Below, in pieces: positions 35,843-51,400 of a stretch of 64,000 bases of DNA. The translations under genes and the position numbers were made by a program. The stretch lies in NCBI GenBank assembly GCA_007922195.1, contig ML681997.1:14119363-14183362 (forward strand), written 5' to 3'. The stretch comes from Podocnemis expansa. Taxonomy: Eukaryota > Chordata > Testudines > Podocnemididae. The notes beneath the pieces were generated by a model. That model had not been told where the DNA came from. It searched no databases and saw nothing but the letters and a program-made list of their open reading frames with translations. Numbering within the stretch: the first letter of the stretch is position 1; the number at the start of each line of letters is the position of its first letter.

Positions 35843-38800
35843 CTGCTTTTAAATAAAAGAGAGACACTCAATATATCTGACCATTGCGAGATGCAGGTAA
35901 CAACATGGAACGGCATAGGACAGAGACTGTCCACTAGGAAACACGATTCATTTCTACTTCCTGTGACTAAAAGCTATTAGTTTTAGTTGGTGGTTGAACA
36001 ATTTGAAAACTTAAGTGACTAAACTGTGCTTCGTGCTTCTGCCTCCCTCCACCCCCTGCACAAGAAATCTGCCCTTTGATCATATCTCCAGTCATGGAGG
36101 TGGGAAGAGCAGAGGTTGCATGCCCAATAGCTTCTCCTCTTTATTTGTAGGGGCAGAGAACAGCTGGAGAGTTGGAAGAGGGAGATTCTACTAGTGTCCT
36201 CCTGTCTGCTGACCAGTGGAACTGGCAGGGCACACAGTAGGAATGGTGCAGCAAGGGGAATATATGGGGTCAGCCCTTTAGAAGATACACCAGATGGGAT
36301 GGAGAGCTCTGTAGGAACTATGTCACAGAAAGGTGTCTCTGGGTCCTCCAGTCCAGTGGTTCTCAACCTTTTGCAGGTTGTGACACATTTGGCAGCATAT
36401 TGTGACCCTCCAGGGCACACCAGCCCACCCATCCCAGGCCAAATCCAACCATCTTCCCAGCTCTCCATGACACACTTACTACTAGGTGGTGACACAGTAA
36501 TAAGTCCTGACATAGTGGTTGCGAACCACTGCACCAGTCCTTAGTGGGCTGGCCCAGTTACACATACTCAAAGCTGTATATTAAAGTTCTCTCTAGTCTT
36601 AAGAACGTGATCCTTTGCATACATGTCAGTGTGATTCCCCCCCCCCCCCCCCCCCAAGCTGTGTGGTTCCACATTTAACACTCAGGAAGGATCACATGGA
36701 AATACACCTGAACTTCACATTTCAGTGACATCAATGCTCATGTGCAGAAAGCTCTTGTAACTGATGCCTGGCAGGAAACCCCATAAAAATTGGATGATTA
36801 GTGAGTGTTGGAAGGGAAAAATTTAAATCCCATTTATATTAAAGATACATTTACAAATAGTTTAGATGGGATTAACAAATGATTTTTAGATGTTATAACA
36901 GAATGGATAATCCCTACTCTAATAAATGGTTCATCCCAAACAGCATCTTATGCTAAAATCTGTTAACACTTCAACAGATGTGCTTATATGGTCTTCTTTA
37001 TTGAACTTCATTCATGTGTGCAACAGGCTTTTTATTTATCCATTAATGATGAACTGTTTGTAACAGGCGTGGCCAAACTGCGGCTCAGGAGCCACATGTG
37101 GCTCTTGAATGAAAAATTGTAGCTCCTGGAAGAACGTCAGCAAATCAATTTAGGAAAACAGCCCCAGCCTATGAGTTCAGGAGGGGACTGGGATGGTGGG
37201 GAAAAGTGCAGCATGGTTGGGGATGGTGGGGAGAAGTGTTGCATGGTCAGGATTTTAAAATACTTGCCACTAACCTGCAGTCTTCTACATTGAGCAGCAG
37301 TTAAGTTTTTACTGTATAGGCCTAATTTTTATGGTAATCTTAAGTAATTAATAGAATCTGACATAAGTAGGATTGATATTTGTCCTCTTTTTACAATAAA
37401 ATTAAAGTGTGCAATGATTTTTAAACTTAGTACTTTTGGAGTAGGTAAAAGTATATGGCTATAGGCCTCAGTGTGGCTCTTGAAGTTTTAATAATCAACT
37501 CGTGTGGCTCTTGAGTTCCATAAATTTGGCCACCCCTGGTTTATAAACTAGCTATATGTTCCCTCTAGTGGATAATAGGAGCAATGTCTTTGCATTGTTC
37601 AGTCTCCAATTTTAAATGACATTTGCACTCAACAGTGTTTATTCTGGGGATGGTAAAACGCCTATTGACTTCACTGGTGCAGGATTAGTCCCTAAAAGAG
37701 GAAGAATACTTCTAACAAGCTGAAGATGAGAACTCCAGTCTCCTGTACATAGCTAAAGGGTTGTTAATCCCCACAGGCTGTACTGAAATGTGTTACCTGG
37801 CTGGTGTTTGCTGTGTCGTCTCTTCTTTCTCCGTTTCCCAGATCCTCTTTGCCCTTCCTTGTCAGTAAGTGTTTGCACTGGAGGGACAGTTGCTGAGCAC
37901 GAAGAATCAGTCACTTGCTCTTCTGAGAAGGATTTCTCCTGTGATGTGTCCAGCAATGAGTCTGAGGCAAGGTCGTCATTTTCCTTCTCTGTCTCCCTTA
38001 ACTCCGTAGGCTGAGAACCTGACTCATTGGTTGGAGTTATTTCAGCACCTCCTGGTGCTAGTTCAGCTCCGGTTTTAGCCTCGTTCCCATCAGGATCACC
38101 TCGCTGTGATGTTTGTTCATTAGACACGGGGCCACTTTCTAACTGAGTGAGTCCAGATTCACTGGTTTTGTCTCCTGAGAGGGACCTGTTCAATTCATCT
38201 TCTACACCAGTACAGTTCCCTGCATAGTTGCTTGCAAACGTTATAGTTGTTCCGGGGTTCAACGGCGAGAACACAATTGCATTATATTCCATGTTTTCTT
38301 GCAAGCTACATGAGCCATTGATCTGCTGAATGCTTGCTCCATTGTTAGGTTGACAAGCTCCCTCCACTTCAGTTGCATTTAAGGAGCTCCTGTCAGTACA
38401 GGGCTGTTGTGGCAAATTTCCTCCTACACTGTCTTTAGGATGCACTTCGTCTGAAGCTGTTGTTTCTGTGACAGCTCTACCTGCAGCCTGTGGCGTGGCA
38501 GCAGCTGGGGGGGGCAGGAATGTTTTCTGTGTGGCAGTGGCCATCGTTTTGCTTGGTATCGCCGTCTCTGTCCTTCACAGCTGCAGCTCCCAAAGCATCA
38601 GCATTCTTTCCTTTAAATGAATAGCACAGCACAGCATGTGACATTGACCACCAACAATGGGGAATCTGAATCTGACCAGCTGCCATGTGAACTCAGGGCA
38701 CATTGCAGGGCCAATTAATTTAGAATGGCCACAGGAGTGGTTGGGAGCCTTTTATTCCTAATCCAGAAACTAGCCCCTCCCAGAATTTAATGACTCCAGA

Positions 38801-39405
38801 TATCACATGGGGCATTTGGTTCAGAACCAAGCCCCTAATACAGCAAAACACTGACACACACACACACACACACACTGAATGTCAAGTCTGTGCTTCACTC
38901 CTGTTGCACTTGATCTGTTTCATTCCCATTGATGTCTGTGGAACTTAAACATTGTTGGGGTGAGAGCCTGGCTGAGGGGAGCTAAGGGCCAATGAATTCC
39001 CAGCTAGCATCATGTGCCCAATTCTCTTGACAAATCCTCATAGCTCTGTCCGAGACAGACTTCAGAACTGAACCTCATTGGGGTTTATCCCATCCAAGTA
39101 CCAACCCAACCAGAACCTGCTTTTAAAGGTCTTGCAGGAAGCCTGCAATCTGCAAGTTATTTCTTGTGGCAAGCCAGGGCAATGCCTCCCAACCAGAAGC
39201 CAATAGTTAGAGGTATGGCTGGGTCTTTGCTCTTACCAGGTTCTCTCTCCTTTTGTGTTTCAGCAGATGAGGTTTTGGGAGGAGCCTCCGGCTCACACTT
39301 GTTCTTAGCAGTTTTCCGCAACTGGAAACCTTTCCTTATGTCAGCCAGCAGGGCATCAATAACGCACACATCATCCTGCTTCAAGGCCCCTTTCTTAACT
39401 ATCAG

Positions 39406-39436
<31 letters not shown>

Positions 39437-42400
39437 CAGACATTGCTAACATTGCACTCCTGATGGATGAGCCGTGATAGCTGAAATCAGTTGTGGCACC
39501 ATCCCAGGATACAGGCTGGGGAAACAGGGCCTGATTTTCCACTGCCCTGTTTCTTTCATGGTCGCCTACTACAAGGCAAAGTGGGTGTCAAACTTGCCAC
39601 TCTGATCTAGTACCTTTGTACAACCACTGCACTGGTATGAATGACTATGGAAGGCAAAGGGCAGTGAAAAACCTAGCCCAGAGCTCTTGCCAACCAAAGT
39701 CAGCACCTCTGGTATTCTTTCCTTTTTGACCTGTGCCGAAGTACAGCTGTGACACCCTGAAGGCCAAGGCCTTTAAATGGCTCCTGTTTTGTATCTTCAA
39801 TTTAACTGTAGGTGAGGAAGGTGTAATCACATTTTTTGTCTTTCCTGCTCTCTGTTACAGTGTGTTAGGTGGCCCCTTTAAGACACCCAAAAGCCAGCAG
39901 TCATTGAACACTCAGAGATCTACACTGAAAGATTATTATTGGAGCATTAAGGCCGGAAGAGTTTGGTGCTTCTATCTGGCTGACTGTGGATTGCATGCAA
40001 TGTTGTTGTAGATGTGTCGGTCCCACAATATTAGAGAGACAAGGTAGATGAAATAATGGCTTTTACTGGACCAACTTGTGCTGGGGAGAGACAAAAACCT
40101 CCAAGGTCTTCTTCAGATCAGCCTTACGCACCTTGTCTCTTTATGGATTGTATGAACGTCTCCTTTTCAAGAAACCCATTCAAATACTCACTAATCTTCC
40201 CATTCTCTCCCTTTTGTCTCTTTGCATCTTCCTCTTCTAACTGTTTCTTCCTTTTCTCGGCCTTTGCAGCTTGTTCCCTCCTGTCCTTGTTTTCCTGGAG
40301 CCAGAGAAGAGTCACAGGTGAGATTTGGTTAAATATCTTGTGGCAAAGCCACAGAAAGGAAAGACAGTTCAGTCTATTTACAGGTTGGTGCAGAGCAAGG
40401 GAGGAATCCTGGCTCCTCCCTCCTAAAGAAATCCAACAGGCAGCAAGGAGCTGTGTGATTCTCCCATTAAGGGGCTGAAAAGTAAGAAATTTGCCTGATT
40501 GGGGCTCCATCCCTCAGTGGAGCATGGGGACAGGGAGCTACCAGATCCCAATATAGGGGATATAACAACGAGAGTCCTGTGGCATTTTACAGACTAACAG
40601 ATTTCTTCATCAGGGCGCATCTGATGAAGTGGATTGGAGCCCACGAAAGCTTATGCCTGAAGAAATCTGTTTGTCTATAAGGTGCCACAGGACTCTTTTT
40701 GTTTTTGCTGTACACAGACTAACACAGCTACTTCTCTGAATACAGGGGATGTACAGCAGGCTGAATATTCCTGGGCTGGCTACACTGTGTGCTCTAACCC
40801 TTCTCCAGCTGCTGCAAAACCCTTTCTGAGCAAACCTGTTTGCTTGGGCTGGGCACTGAGATCAGTTTTGGGCTGACTGTACATCTACAAGCTTTCTACC
40901 AAGTTATCCTGGAAGAGAGACGGTCATGGATCTGTCACTCAGACTCTGGACTCATGCTAACCCTTCACCTAGCAGCTCTAGTCTGGGACTGCAAAGCTCA
41001 CTGACACTGCTTCTCAAGTGGCAAAGAGGGTTTCTTTGTGAGTGCAGATCAGCACCTGAAAGCTCCCTCCAGATTCTAATGAAATCCCCAAGCTGGCTAT
41101 TTCAGTACCACAACCAGAACCCAGTAACGCCAGTGGCAAAAATCCCACAGACTTCAGTAGAGGCAGGCTGTAACTTAGGAATCTGATCCTCAGGTTCCTA
41201 TTTGCCAGTGTGATCAGATGGTGTAAAGCCGGTGGATTCCAGATAGCTACAGCCAGTGGGGAACCCTTCCTTCCATCCTAGGTCAGGGGACTTGCCATGA
41301 GACGGAAGCGGTATGGCAAGGAGCCTCGCAGAGGCTGACTGGGTGTGATGGAGCAAAGCTCTGTCCACTGGCATTCTTCTCTATTTACATATGGTCACTC
41401 AGGGACCTTACTCCTGTGGAGAAGTTAGAGCAGCTGTATGGTTGCTCTAATACCAGAACTGAGCCAGTGCTGAATCAGAGGCCACAATGAGTTGTCTTAC
41501 CACTGCTCCCAGTGGAGTAAAGCTGAAAGGAAAACTCAGGCCCTTGATGCTGCCTGAACCAACCCATGTGTTCCAGCGCCTAGATACTTCCCCATAGTGT
41601 TCACAAATACAAACCTTTAGTGCTCTGATGAAGAGATCCCTGAAAGTTTTCATGGTGCTAAATATTTCTTCCAATGACAACTTGCTTGCATCTTCACAGA
41701 GGTAATTTGCAAGCTCCTCCTTCTTCCTTTCAATGATTTCAAACTCCTCCTCCAATTTTTCTGATGCATTTATGCTGTCCTGAAATGCATTTAGGCCAAG
41801 TTATAACGTGCTGAGCATCAGACATTGCAATGGAAAAAACAGGTTGACAGTGTTACAAGGGGGAATTCATTTGCAATGACCAGATCCTTGGCTGAGGCCC
41901 CGCAGCTCAGGGGGCTGCAAGGAGAAGAGGTACAAAGCTGGCTTGAGCTCTCGCTTATCCCTGCTCTCTGCCTTTCTAGTCAGCACCTGCTTGACTGCTG
42001 CTCATGGCAAATGAACACAAAAGATTTTTGTGGTCTCCAAATTCATTGTCATAAAGGAGAGTCTATTAGTGGACTACTCTTTCCACCCTTCACTCTTCCC
42101 TGGACGCACTGCATTTGCAGAGTCTTGGCTGTCCTGTCATCACATGAGAAAACTCCTTTCACTAACCTGGATGGGGGTTTCATACTGTGCTTTCACATCA
42201 TCTTTCGATGACAAAACCTTCCGTTTAAGTTCCTGCAGCTTCTTTAAGTTGGAGCTGGATTCTGCACGTATCACGTCAAGATTAATTCTGAAAATAAATA
42301 CAAAGCCCCAGGAGATTAAAAACAGTTCACTTCCTGGCTGGCTAGAAGAGAGGGAAAATGGCTGTGATTTTCCACTCCTCTCCCCCATTTTTCCAGTAAT

Positions 42401-45400
42401 TCTGATATTAATCACAGAACCATGCCTGTGTAATCCTAGACAGTAACGGGCTCCAACAGCACGAGGCAGCACGGTCTGGTGGTTAGAGAACTAGGAGCCC
42501 TGATTCTGTTTCTCTGCCACTGACCTTCTGTGCCTGGGGCAAGACACTTCACTTCTCTCATTGTCACCGTCTGACTGGCCCATCAACCACTATGTGAATG
42601 TATAGCACCAAGCACAAGGAGGCCCCATTCTCAGTGGAGGCCTTTTGGTGCTATTGTAATGCAAATCATTCATGAATTGAGAGTGGGCTTTTCAAAGTGC
42701 CTCAGTGACTTCGGAGCACAAGTCCATTCACTTTTAATGCATTTGAGTTGCAATTGGGTTGTGCTGCTAAGTCACTTACACACTTTAGGGTGAGCTTTTC
42801 AAATCCCCCAGCTAGTAAAAAGCATCACTAGCTAGAGTACATCATGTTAATATTTGCTCACAACTATCTGTCTGGACAAATTCTCAGGGCATATTTATTC
42901 ACATGTATCTCACTGTGCTTAATGCTTTGTTCTCAAGAGCAAAAGTGTCACTTGTGTAAGAGAGAATAATCCAAACAGTGCTCAATAAACCTTCAGACAA
43001 CACACATAAATGTTTCTTAACAAGCCAGCTCTTTGCTAGCCTCATGAGAACATCCCCTAGCAGCACTTAGGAAGAGAGGACCAGGTCGAACTGCAGTCTT
43101 GTGTATTAGATATTTGGAAATAGACACTCACAGACTTTAATTGTTTGGCTTCACTAACATGTTAGAGACTCATCTACAGATTCAGGGCTCTTCTGAAGCT
43201 GCTAGGATATTGTACCTGAACACAGCAGTGAAAGGTACTTCTGCCCTGCATCTAAATAACTTATAGATAGCTTGAACACTGTACCATTTCTGTGAATGCC
43301 CGCAAAACAGAATTAATGGAATACTACACAATTTCTGAGCGTAGTTACCATCTTGCTTATTGCCAAAGTGTGCATCCAGTCAATTTGCCTTGTAAAAAAA
43401 TGGCTTGAGAATTTGTGAACAGAAATCCTTTTTCGTTAAAAGTAATTCAGGCTCTATCCTGCTACTAAATGGATTACAACAACAGCCATTTCTTAATTTC
43501 TTGAATCTGGGTGGTTCTTCTTTATTTCATGTAAAGTAACAGGTTTTCAATCCTACCCGGCTGCCTTTGAAACACATTCAAGGTCCTTGGGAAGCTGCAG
43601 TAGGTCTGTGTGACTTTTTTCTACTTCCTAAAATAGAAAAGTTGGTTATTTTTCTATTAATTTTTCTTCTACAGTAGATGCATGGTGGGAGAAGAGCTAT
43701 ACAGGAAGGAAATGATTGGCATGTTCAGTGCTTAATTCCCAGCCCTTCCCCCACTGTTTATGTGGCAGCCAAGAGTTTAAAAGGTTCAAAACAGGACTGG
43801 CTGTTTCTACGGTTACCGTACCTATCCAGAATTATAGGAGTATGGATTAAAAAAAAATAGACCAGAGTTTTGCAAGGGATATGAACCACATGCCTCAGGG
43901 CAAAGATTGATCTCTAAGTGCCAGGGAGTTAGTGAGGAACCTCCCCTGGAGACAGATTATCCCAGAATCTCCTACTGTGGGGTTTCTTTTACCTTCCTCT
44001 GAAGTGCACATACTGGCCACTGCTGGAGGCAGGATACTGGAGTTCAAAGGACAACTAATCTCGTCCAGTCTGGCAATTTGTATGGTTCTGTGTCTGCATC
44101 AGACCAGTGGCTCTCAAACTTTCTGTATTGGCATTCCCTTTCCTATAGCAAGCCACTGAGTGCGACCCCCTGTCCCCCAGTTTGTAAATTAAACATATTT
44201 GTTATATTTAACACTATGTTCAATGCTAAATTTACAACCCTTTTGTTTAAAATGAATTTACCTTTTCAAGCTGCTTTTAAATTAAGAATAAAACACCTTT
44301 TATTGAATTATTGTGGTACAGAACATTTTATTTTTTAAACTGTAGCTGTTTAATCCAGAGAGGACAGGCCCTAAGCAACGTTGTCAATATGACTTTTAAC
44401 AGTAGATTTACTAGCACAGACTTTGCAGCAGACTTGCTCACTAGCTGGGGGCTGCGAAAAATTCCAAAGGCCCTGCAGCTGCAAACAGCAGTACAGAAGT
44501 AAGGGTGCCAATGGGGTGCTGGGTCTGCTGTGAAATGGGATAGTGACAATGTTTCTACATGCCCTTCTCCCTTCTCCCAAGAACCATTGATGTGCCCCCC
44601 AGTTTGCACACCAACAGCCTAGCCCACCTCTGCCCCACACTGGAAAGAGGCTAAGGTTGCCCCAACTCGAGACCCTCACGTAATGACCTCATGACCCTCT
44701 AAGGGGTGGCGACCATAGTTTGAGAACTCCTGCATTACATTATCCCTGTCCTTATCTATCTATCTGTCTACTCAGTTATACAGCCATCTTTGCCAGCATC
44801 TGAGCACCTATGCATAGCCATTATGAGTCAGCTAATTTTTTGGGGTGTCATGACAGAAGGGGGACCCAAAAAAGAGTTTGAATGCCCAGTACTAGCAAGG
44901 GGAGGGCTCAATGAACAATAATAACTGGGAGAGGAGAGGTAAACTCTTGGGTGGTGGGGGTTTTTGGTTTTCTGTTTATGGTCTGTGTTTGTAAAGCACC
45001 AAGCACAATGGGCTACAATGAGGGTTCCTCTTCACCATGATAATACAATGAATAAATATAAGAGCAACATAGATATAAGCAGCAATAAGAAAGCTGTGAC
45101 AGGCCTTGAAGCTGGGGGCATGAAGCTTGAAAGTGATATGGTGGAGAAGGGAAAGTCAGTGCAGAGCACCAGTTGGAGGCAACTTAACTGGAGTTATGGG
45201 CAAGGAAGATGATCCTGGCACCTGCATTTTGTATTGGTTGGACTGGGACAATATGGGTGTCAAGGAACCAAGAGAGGAATAAATGCCAGAAATCAAGAAG
45301 GAAGATGATTAGGGCCTGGCTGAGAATCCTTGCTTTCTCAACTCTTTGTTTAGAGGTATTTTAAAGCTAGGTAGCACCTGTAGCCCAAGTATTATGAGCC

Positions 45401-48400
45401 CAAGCAAATCAAGCAATTTGTCTAGGATTATTCAAGTAAGAAAGGAGCATATGAACACATGTATATGACATCAGCTGAAAGTATGGATGGATAACCAGTT
45501 CGTGTCAAGTCAAAATCCCCAAAGAAAGTTGCAGCAGTACCTCCAGAATATGATGGAGCAGAGTAATACGAGTTTGGTTTGCTTTGGTTTCAGTTAGTTT
45601 GAGTAAAGTGCTAATTTTAAAGCCATCGGCATCTCCAGTGTGACTGCCCTGAAAGACAGAAAGAAGAGGCAGGAATAACCCATGTCAAACTTAAACACTC
45701 ACTCCATATTTATAGCCTATACAGATGAAAGAGAGATAAAAAGGGTTGTTTTTTTTTTTAATCTATAGAACAGTGATTTCTCAACAACAACAACAAATTT
45801 CTTACATAGTTAAGAAAGTTTCCAACTTTGAGAATCAGTTGACAAAAAACTGGCAGGCGTTGGCTCGTTAGAAGATCTGAAAAATAAAGAGATATCCTTT
45901 ACGTAAAGGTCCACTTCCAAACTGAAAATTTCCCAAATTGGATCAGAATTCCCATTGTGCCAAGGCTGGATTTTCATATTTGCAACCCAAATGCTTCTGC
46001 CAGCGATCTCCTGTGTGAGAAGACTAATGTGACCCAGACTCTAAAAGGATCCATCTAGGTTCATTAGTTGGTCTCAGTAAAAAGCTCTGCTGATTCTTTG
46101 GACATTTTAAAGTTCTCTCATCTTTATTAGAAAAACTATGTGGGGCCTGATTCTTCACATACACATTAGCACCAGACTGCTGGAACTCCACTGATGTGAA
46201 CAGAATTATTCTGAATTTACACTGGTGTACATCAGAGAATCAGGCTCCAGGATTTTTATTTTAAAACACACTTCGGGCTGGATCCTCACAGGTATTTGGC
46301 TCCTGACTTACACTGAAATCCGTGGATGTTAGGAGCCCAAAGCCCTTTGAGGATTTGGGCCTTCAACCCTGGCCCAGTGCCCAGTGATTTCACTTTTGAC
46401 CAGCCCTTGCAATTATATCCTAGTACAGGAGTCTCAAACTCAGATCACTACGAGGGCTGCATGAGGACTAGTATGAGGGCTGCAACACGGAAACCTTTTC
46501 ATGCAATGATATTGCAAATGTCAATAATGATTGTGTCATTGTGCGCTGCAGGAAATAACTTTAGGGGGCACATGTGGCCCATGGGCTGCAAGTTTGAGAC
46601 CCCTGTTCTAGCCAGTGTACATGGGACTCCTATTGTTCTCCATTGGTTGGTGGAATGAGCCTGAAGCTGCTTATCAGCAGGTGAAGGACGCAGTGTGGGT
46701 GTTCACTTATCTCCCACCAGTCAGTGCTGCAGCACCGACAGAAAGGGCTCTGGAGGCAGAGCTTTGACACAGACAGCAGCGGGAACATGAGCAGAGGCAG
46801 GCTGCACGTCAGAAGCCTTTCCAAGCATTTCCCACAAATCCCAGCTGGTCAAAACTGGCACAGCATGATGGAGCCAGACTTTCTGACTTGGTTGCCTTTG
46901 ACAGTGGAGGTGATCCTGATTCCAGGACCACTCAAGGCAGATGGAGTTTTTCTACCAATTTCACTGGGCTTTGGATAGGGCCCACAGAAAATGTTATTCT
47001 CTGGGGTATTTTTTTTTTTCTTCATAGCCATAAAATAAAATCTGCAAAGACAAATTCAAACTCTGAAAGAGCCCTGAATGTGGAGTTAGTGACTTTATTT
47101 CCACTAGAGGGAGATCTTGAATAAGAATCACCAATACATTTTTATATCTTCCTTCCTCTCCTGGTCCCTCTTTCCAGAAGCATTCCCCATTCTGTCCTTT
47201 CAATATCAGCCCTGGGCTCCCTGAGCAATGTCACATACTCCTAAACAGGAAACAGAAGAGATAGCAAATGCTACCAAGTATATCCATGGCCCATGTCACT
47301 GCTATATCTGAGTACTTCCTATTTAGGACTGCAAAAATGACAAAACAAACAAGAAGTCCTGTGGGACTTCTAAAGACTAACAAATTTATTTATTGCATGA
47401 GCTTTCCTGCGAGAAAATCCCATTTCGTCAGACACTTTCTCCCACAAAAGTTTGTGCAATAAATAAATCCGTTAGTCTTTGGAAGTGCCACAGGACTCCT
47501 TGTTTGTTTTGCTGAACTAGACTAGCAAGGCTACCCCTTTGGAACCTGTCAATAATGACAGATTTTCTCTTCTGCCTCTGTCTGTAGGACAAAGAGTTAT
47601 GATTAGGGTTTTTTTGGGTGTGGAGTGGGGAGGCAGGACACCCCCCCCCCTTTCCCTGGGATGAGAAGAGATGGTGAGAGGAACTTATTGAGGGAAATCT
47701 CAACTGAATAAATTTGTTTAGTATGGACTTCTAAATGGGGTCAGTGTTAACTCCTGCAAGAATGAGTTCCATAGTCTAAAACCAGCCTCTCTGAAAGCTG
47801 CATCATTTGCACTACCAAGTCTCTGGCTGATTGACAATGTTGCTGACTTGCTCAAGTGGACGGTAGCAGCCCTGAGAGGTCACAGAGGGTGGATGTATGG
47901 TCTCTCTGGTACCCAGTGGCAGCTCCACAGAGGACTTTAAACACCAGGAAAGACTGTTTGACCTATAGTCTGTGCTCACTGGTGAAGCAGGCCAGAGAAC
48001 GGCTCATTAGGGTGATGGGTTCATAGTAACTGGTGTTCTTAAGCAAACAGGATACTGATCTTTGTACCTGGCTGGAGGTTTTTCAGAGCCTGTGGCTTTA
48101 TTCCTCATTATAAGTTGCAACAATTTAAATTTAGTAGCCATGAATGCCAGGACTGTCATGGCCAGATCTGTGCCTGAGACAATGGGGATGCAATCTTCTG
48201 GCCAATCACAGATTTGCATGTGCATGGGATGGAGACAACAAAAGCCACTTCTTCCTTAAATTCTAGGACAAGACAGATATTCTACTACACGTTGAAATGA
48301 GGCCTCCTTGCATGACTCTGAACACAAAATGCGGAGGGTGACACTCTCCCATTTACCTTCACAGGCTTTCCTGACCGTTTCTGCTTTTGGCTGTAGCATA

Positions 48401-51400
48401 TCTAACATGACGCTGGTCTCTTCACATGACAGCATACACTCAATCCGCAGCTGGTAGCTAAAAGAGGGAGCCAGTACAAATATAGTTATGCTTAACAGAT
48501 TCCTGACCTGTCAGCAGAGTCTCCCCTTTCCCAAAAAGACTGCATTCTAACCTAAGCCAAAAGCCACACCCAGGTTCACAACCAGCCACCCAATCTACGC
48601 TGCACTGATGCTGTCTAGCTCAGTATTTCACAACCTTTAGTGGACCATGGAATGCTTAAAGGAATTAAAATGAACAAGGAGTCCTGTGGCACTTACAGAC
48701 TAACAATTATATTTATTGCATGAGCATTTGAGGAAGAAAATCCCACTTTATTATCAGAGCATCTGACGAATTGGGATTTTTCTCCCGTGAAAACTCATGC
48801 AATAAATATATTTGTTAGTCTTTAAGTGCCACAGGACTCCTTATTTGTTTAACTGAACTAGACTAACATGGCTGCCCTTTGGATAAAAGGAATTAATTAT
48901 TTTACACAGAACACCTGATGAAAACATTCTCAAAAAAGCTGGTAACTGGGGTGGGAGATAAATGCCCCAAGTTGCAGCAAAGCTTTCAGGTGTGCATCAA
49001 CATCTGCTACCACATACCTGGAAGCTTTGTTGTGGCTGAGGCATTAAATTGCTCCTCCCCACAACCCTCCCAATGGGGAGGGGTCGGGGTGGGTTACAGA
49101 ACACCTGCTGTATGTCTGAGGAGCATCGATGTTCCACAGGACACTGGTTGAGAAACACTGGACTAGCTTTGTCTGTGGCTACAGGGAAAGGAGTTCCTTC
49201 TCAGTGGTAGTCCAGAAGGGGCAGCACAGAAATGGCAGATCCTGCTGTAGAGACACACTGATCTTCTAAGCATCTGATGAAGTGGGATTTTCTCCCAGGA
49301 AAGCTCATGAAATAAATACATTTCTAGTCTTTAAGTGCCACAGGACTCCTTGTTTGTTTTGCTGAACTAGACTGACACGGCTACCCCTTTGGAACTAATC
49401 TCAGTAGAGAGGGAAGATGGCCATGTGGTGACTGGGAGATTTGGATTCTATTACTGACACTCCAAAAGGCTCTCTGTATGATTTCAGGCAAGTTACTTAA
49501 CCACTGGACCAGATTCATCCCTGGATCTATGCCAGCCACATTCTCCCTCCACTGTAGGAGCCAGACATCCAACACAGCTTAAAAGAGGCACTGCTAACTG
49601 TAAAAACATGTGGCCGTCATATCCTCTCATCAGTATCTGCCAGCAGGGATACCGATTGCCATTCAACTGCTTCCTCTGACACCAAACCCAGAAGATGGGC
49701 ATTGCTGATATCCCTTCCATCAGTACAGCAGTCTTACTGAGCTGTGTTTCCAAGGATGTGCAACTTATATTTCATTGCACCAGTGTCTCTGCTCCTATCT
49801 GACAGAGAGACTATTGCTTTCCTCATGTGGTGAGGATGATTAATATTCGTAAAGCACTCCAGGAGTCTCTGATGGAAAAGGCAGGTGGAAGGCAAATAAA
49901 TATTCATGTGCAATAGTTTAATATGAACATCAAAAAATCCCCCCAATAACGATGGAGTGCACTAAAAGCAGTTGAAGAAGGGCTTCATTTCAAACCAATG
50001 AACCCCTTAAAAGAAAGTTTTTTTTTTGTTTTTTTTTTAAAGACGACCTATTTTATAGTGTTATCACAATAAAAGAGAGATTCTTTAAATCTGACTTCCC
50101 CAATCACAGCAAATGCCTCTGCATTCAGAACGTTTTATAAAGGAAGGCACTAAGCAGGAGCACTTGCAGTATCCTTTTAAATGACACAGAGAGAGAAATT
50201 TGGTTTTATGGAAAACAATATGCAAGCAAAAGACCAGAATGAAGTCGGTAATGATCTACCTTACCTGGGAATCCCGAGAAGGAGAAGATAAAATTGATCC
50301 GTGCTTGCTAACTTGGCTTTTTCTTCCTTGAAGGTTTTCAGGTTTTCTATCTAACAAGAAAACAACGAGAAACAAGACTCCAGATCTGCATCATATGTAC
50401 AGCCTTTGTGAACGGAATTAAAAAAAAATTTCCTTCTAACCTCATGCTTTTCGGGTAGCAGCTTCAGTAACTGCTTCAGAATCTCCACATCAAATTTGGT
50501 TCTGTCCCCTTTTTGAATCATGCCAGCAACCTCTTCATTTGAGCTGCAGAGAACAAGTACATACTTAGAAGCAACAAAAGAACTACTGGATAGCTCGTGA
50601 TGACCATATGCTATTGACTGGGCCCTACAAGCATTAGTGAGTGATGCATATATATATAGGCTTGACTGACAAGAAGGCTATTCCAGGGACTAGTGCTGTA
50701 ATGTGGGATTTAGGAGACCCAGGTTCAAGTCCCTGCTCTTCTACCGAGTTCTTGTGTGACCGTAGTCAAGCCACTTCGGGCCAGATTGTTAAAGATGTTT
50801 TGTGCCTGAAGATGTAGATTGAAAATCCCACTTGAAGCAGTGGTTCCCAACTTGGGGTCTGGGGACCACTTGGAGTCCGTGGAGTTATTGCAGAAGGTCC
50901 AGTAATACATTCAGCCACAGTCACTGCTGGCCAGCAGCAGGCAGCCCAGGCCCGATCCCGCCTCAGCCACTGCTGGCCAGCGATTCATGATGGAGAGGGC
51001 TCTAAAATTGTAAATGAATTGTATTTGCCTGCTGTGAGCAGCATCACTCTGGATACATTCCCACCACTTGGGAGTAGGCAGGGGCCAGGTCCTCCACTAA
51101 CCTTGTGCAGCACCTCTGCCTGCAGTCAGTCCCTGATAACAACTGCTACCATTTGGGGGTCCATGAATTTTTTACATTAAAAAAGGGTCCTCATACCCAA
51201 AAAGGTTGGGAACCACTGGTCTATAGTGATGTTTGCTTATGTTATCTACAAATGCAGTGAAACATAAGTAGGTCCAAAAATCTTTTGCCAAAAAATAGGC
51301 TTGACAATAGCCAAGTGAGACCTTGTAAAATACAAGTAAAGTGAAAGAGGGACAAGTAGGGGCATAATCCTGGGTCATGTTGTAAATACATTTTGATTCT

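Noticed and set aside
36019..36534. 171-residue minus ORF
   Set aside because: Covers a hAT element (36354-36531); no domain seen.
38505..38567. Acceptor before 38567 for the long C-terminal exon
   Set aside because: Phase fits, but it lacks a pyrimidine tract; the site at 38505-38506 is preceded by a C/T run.
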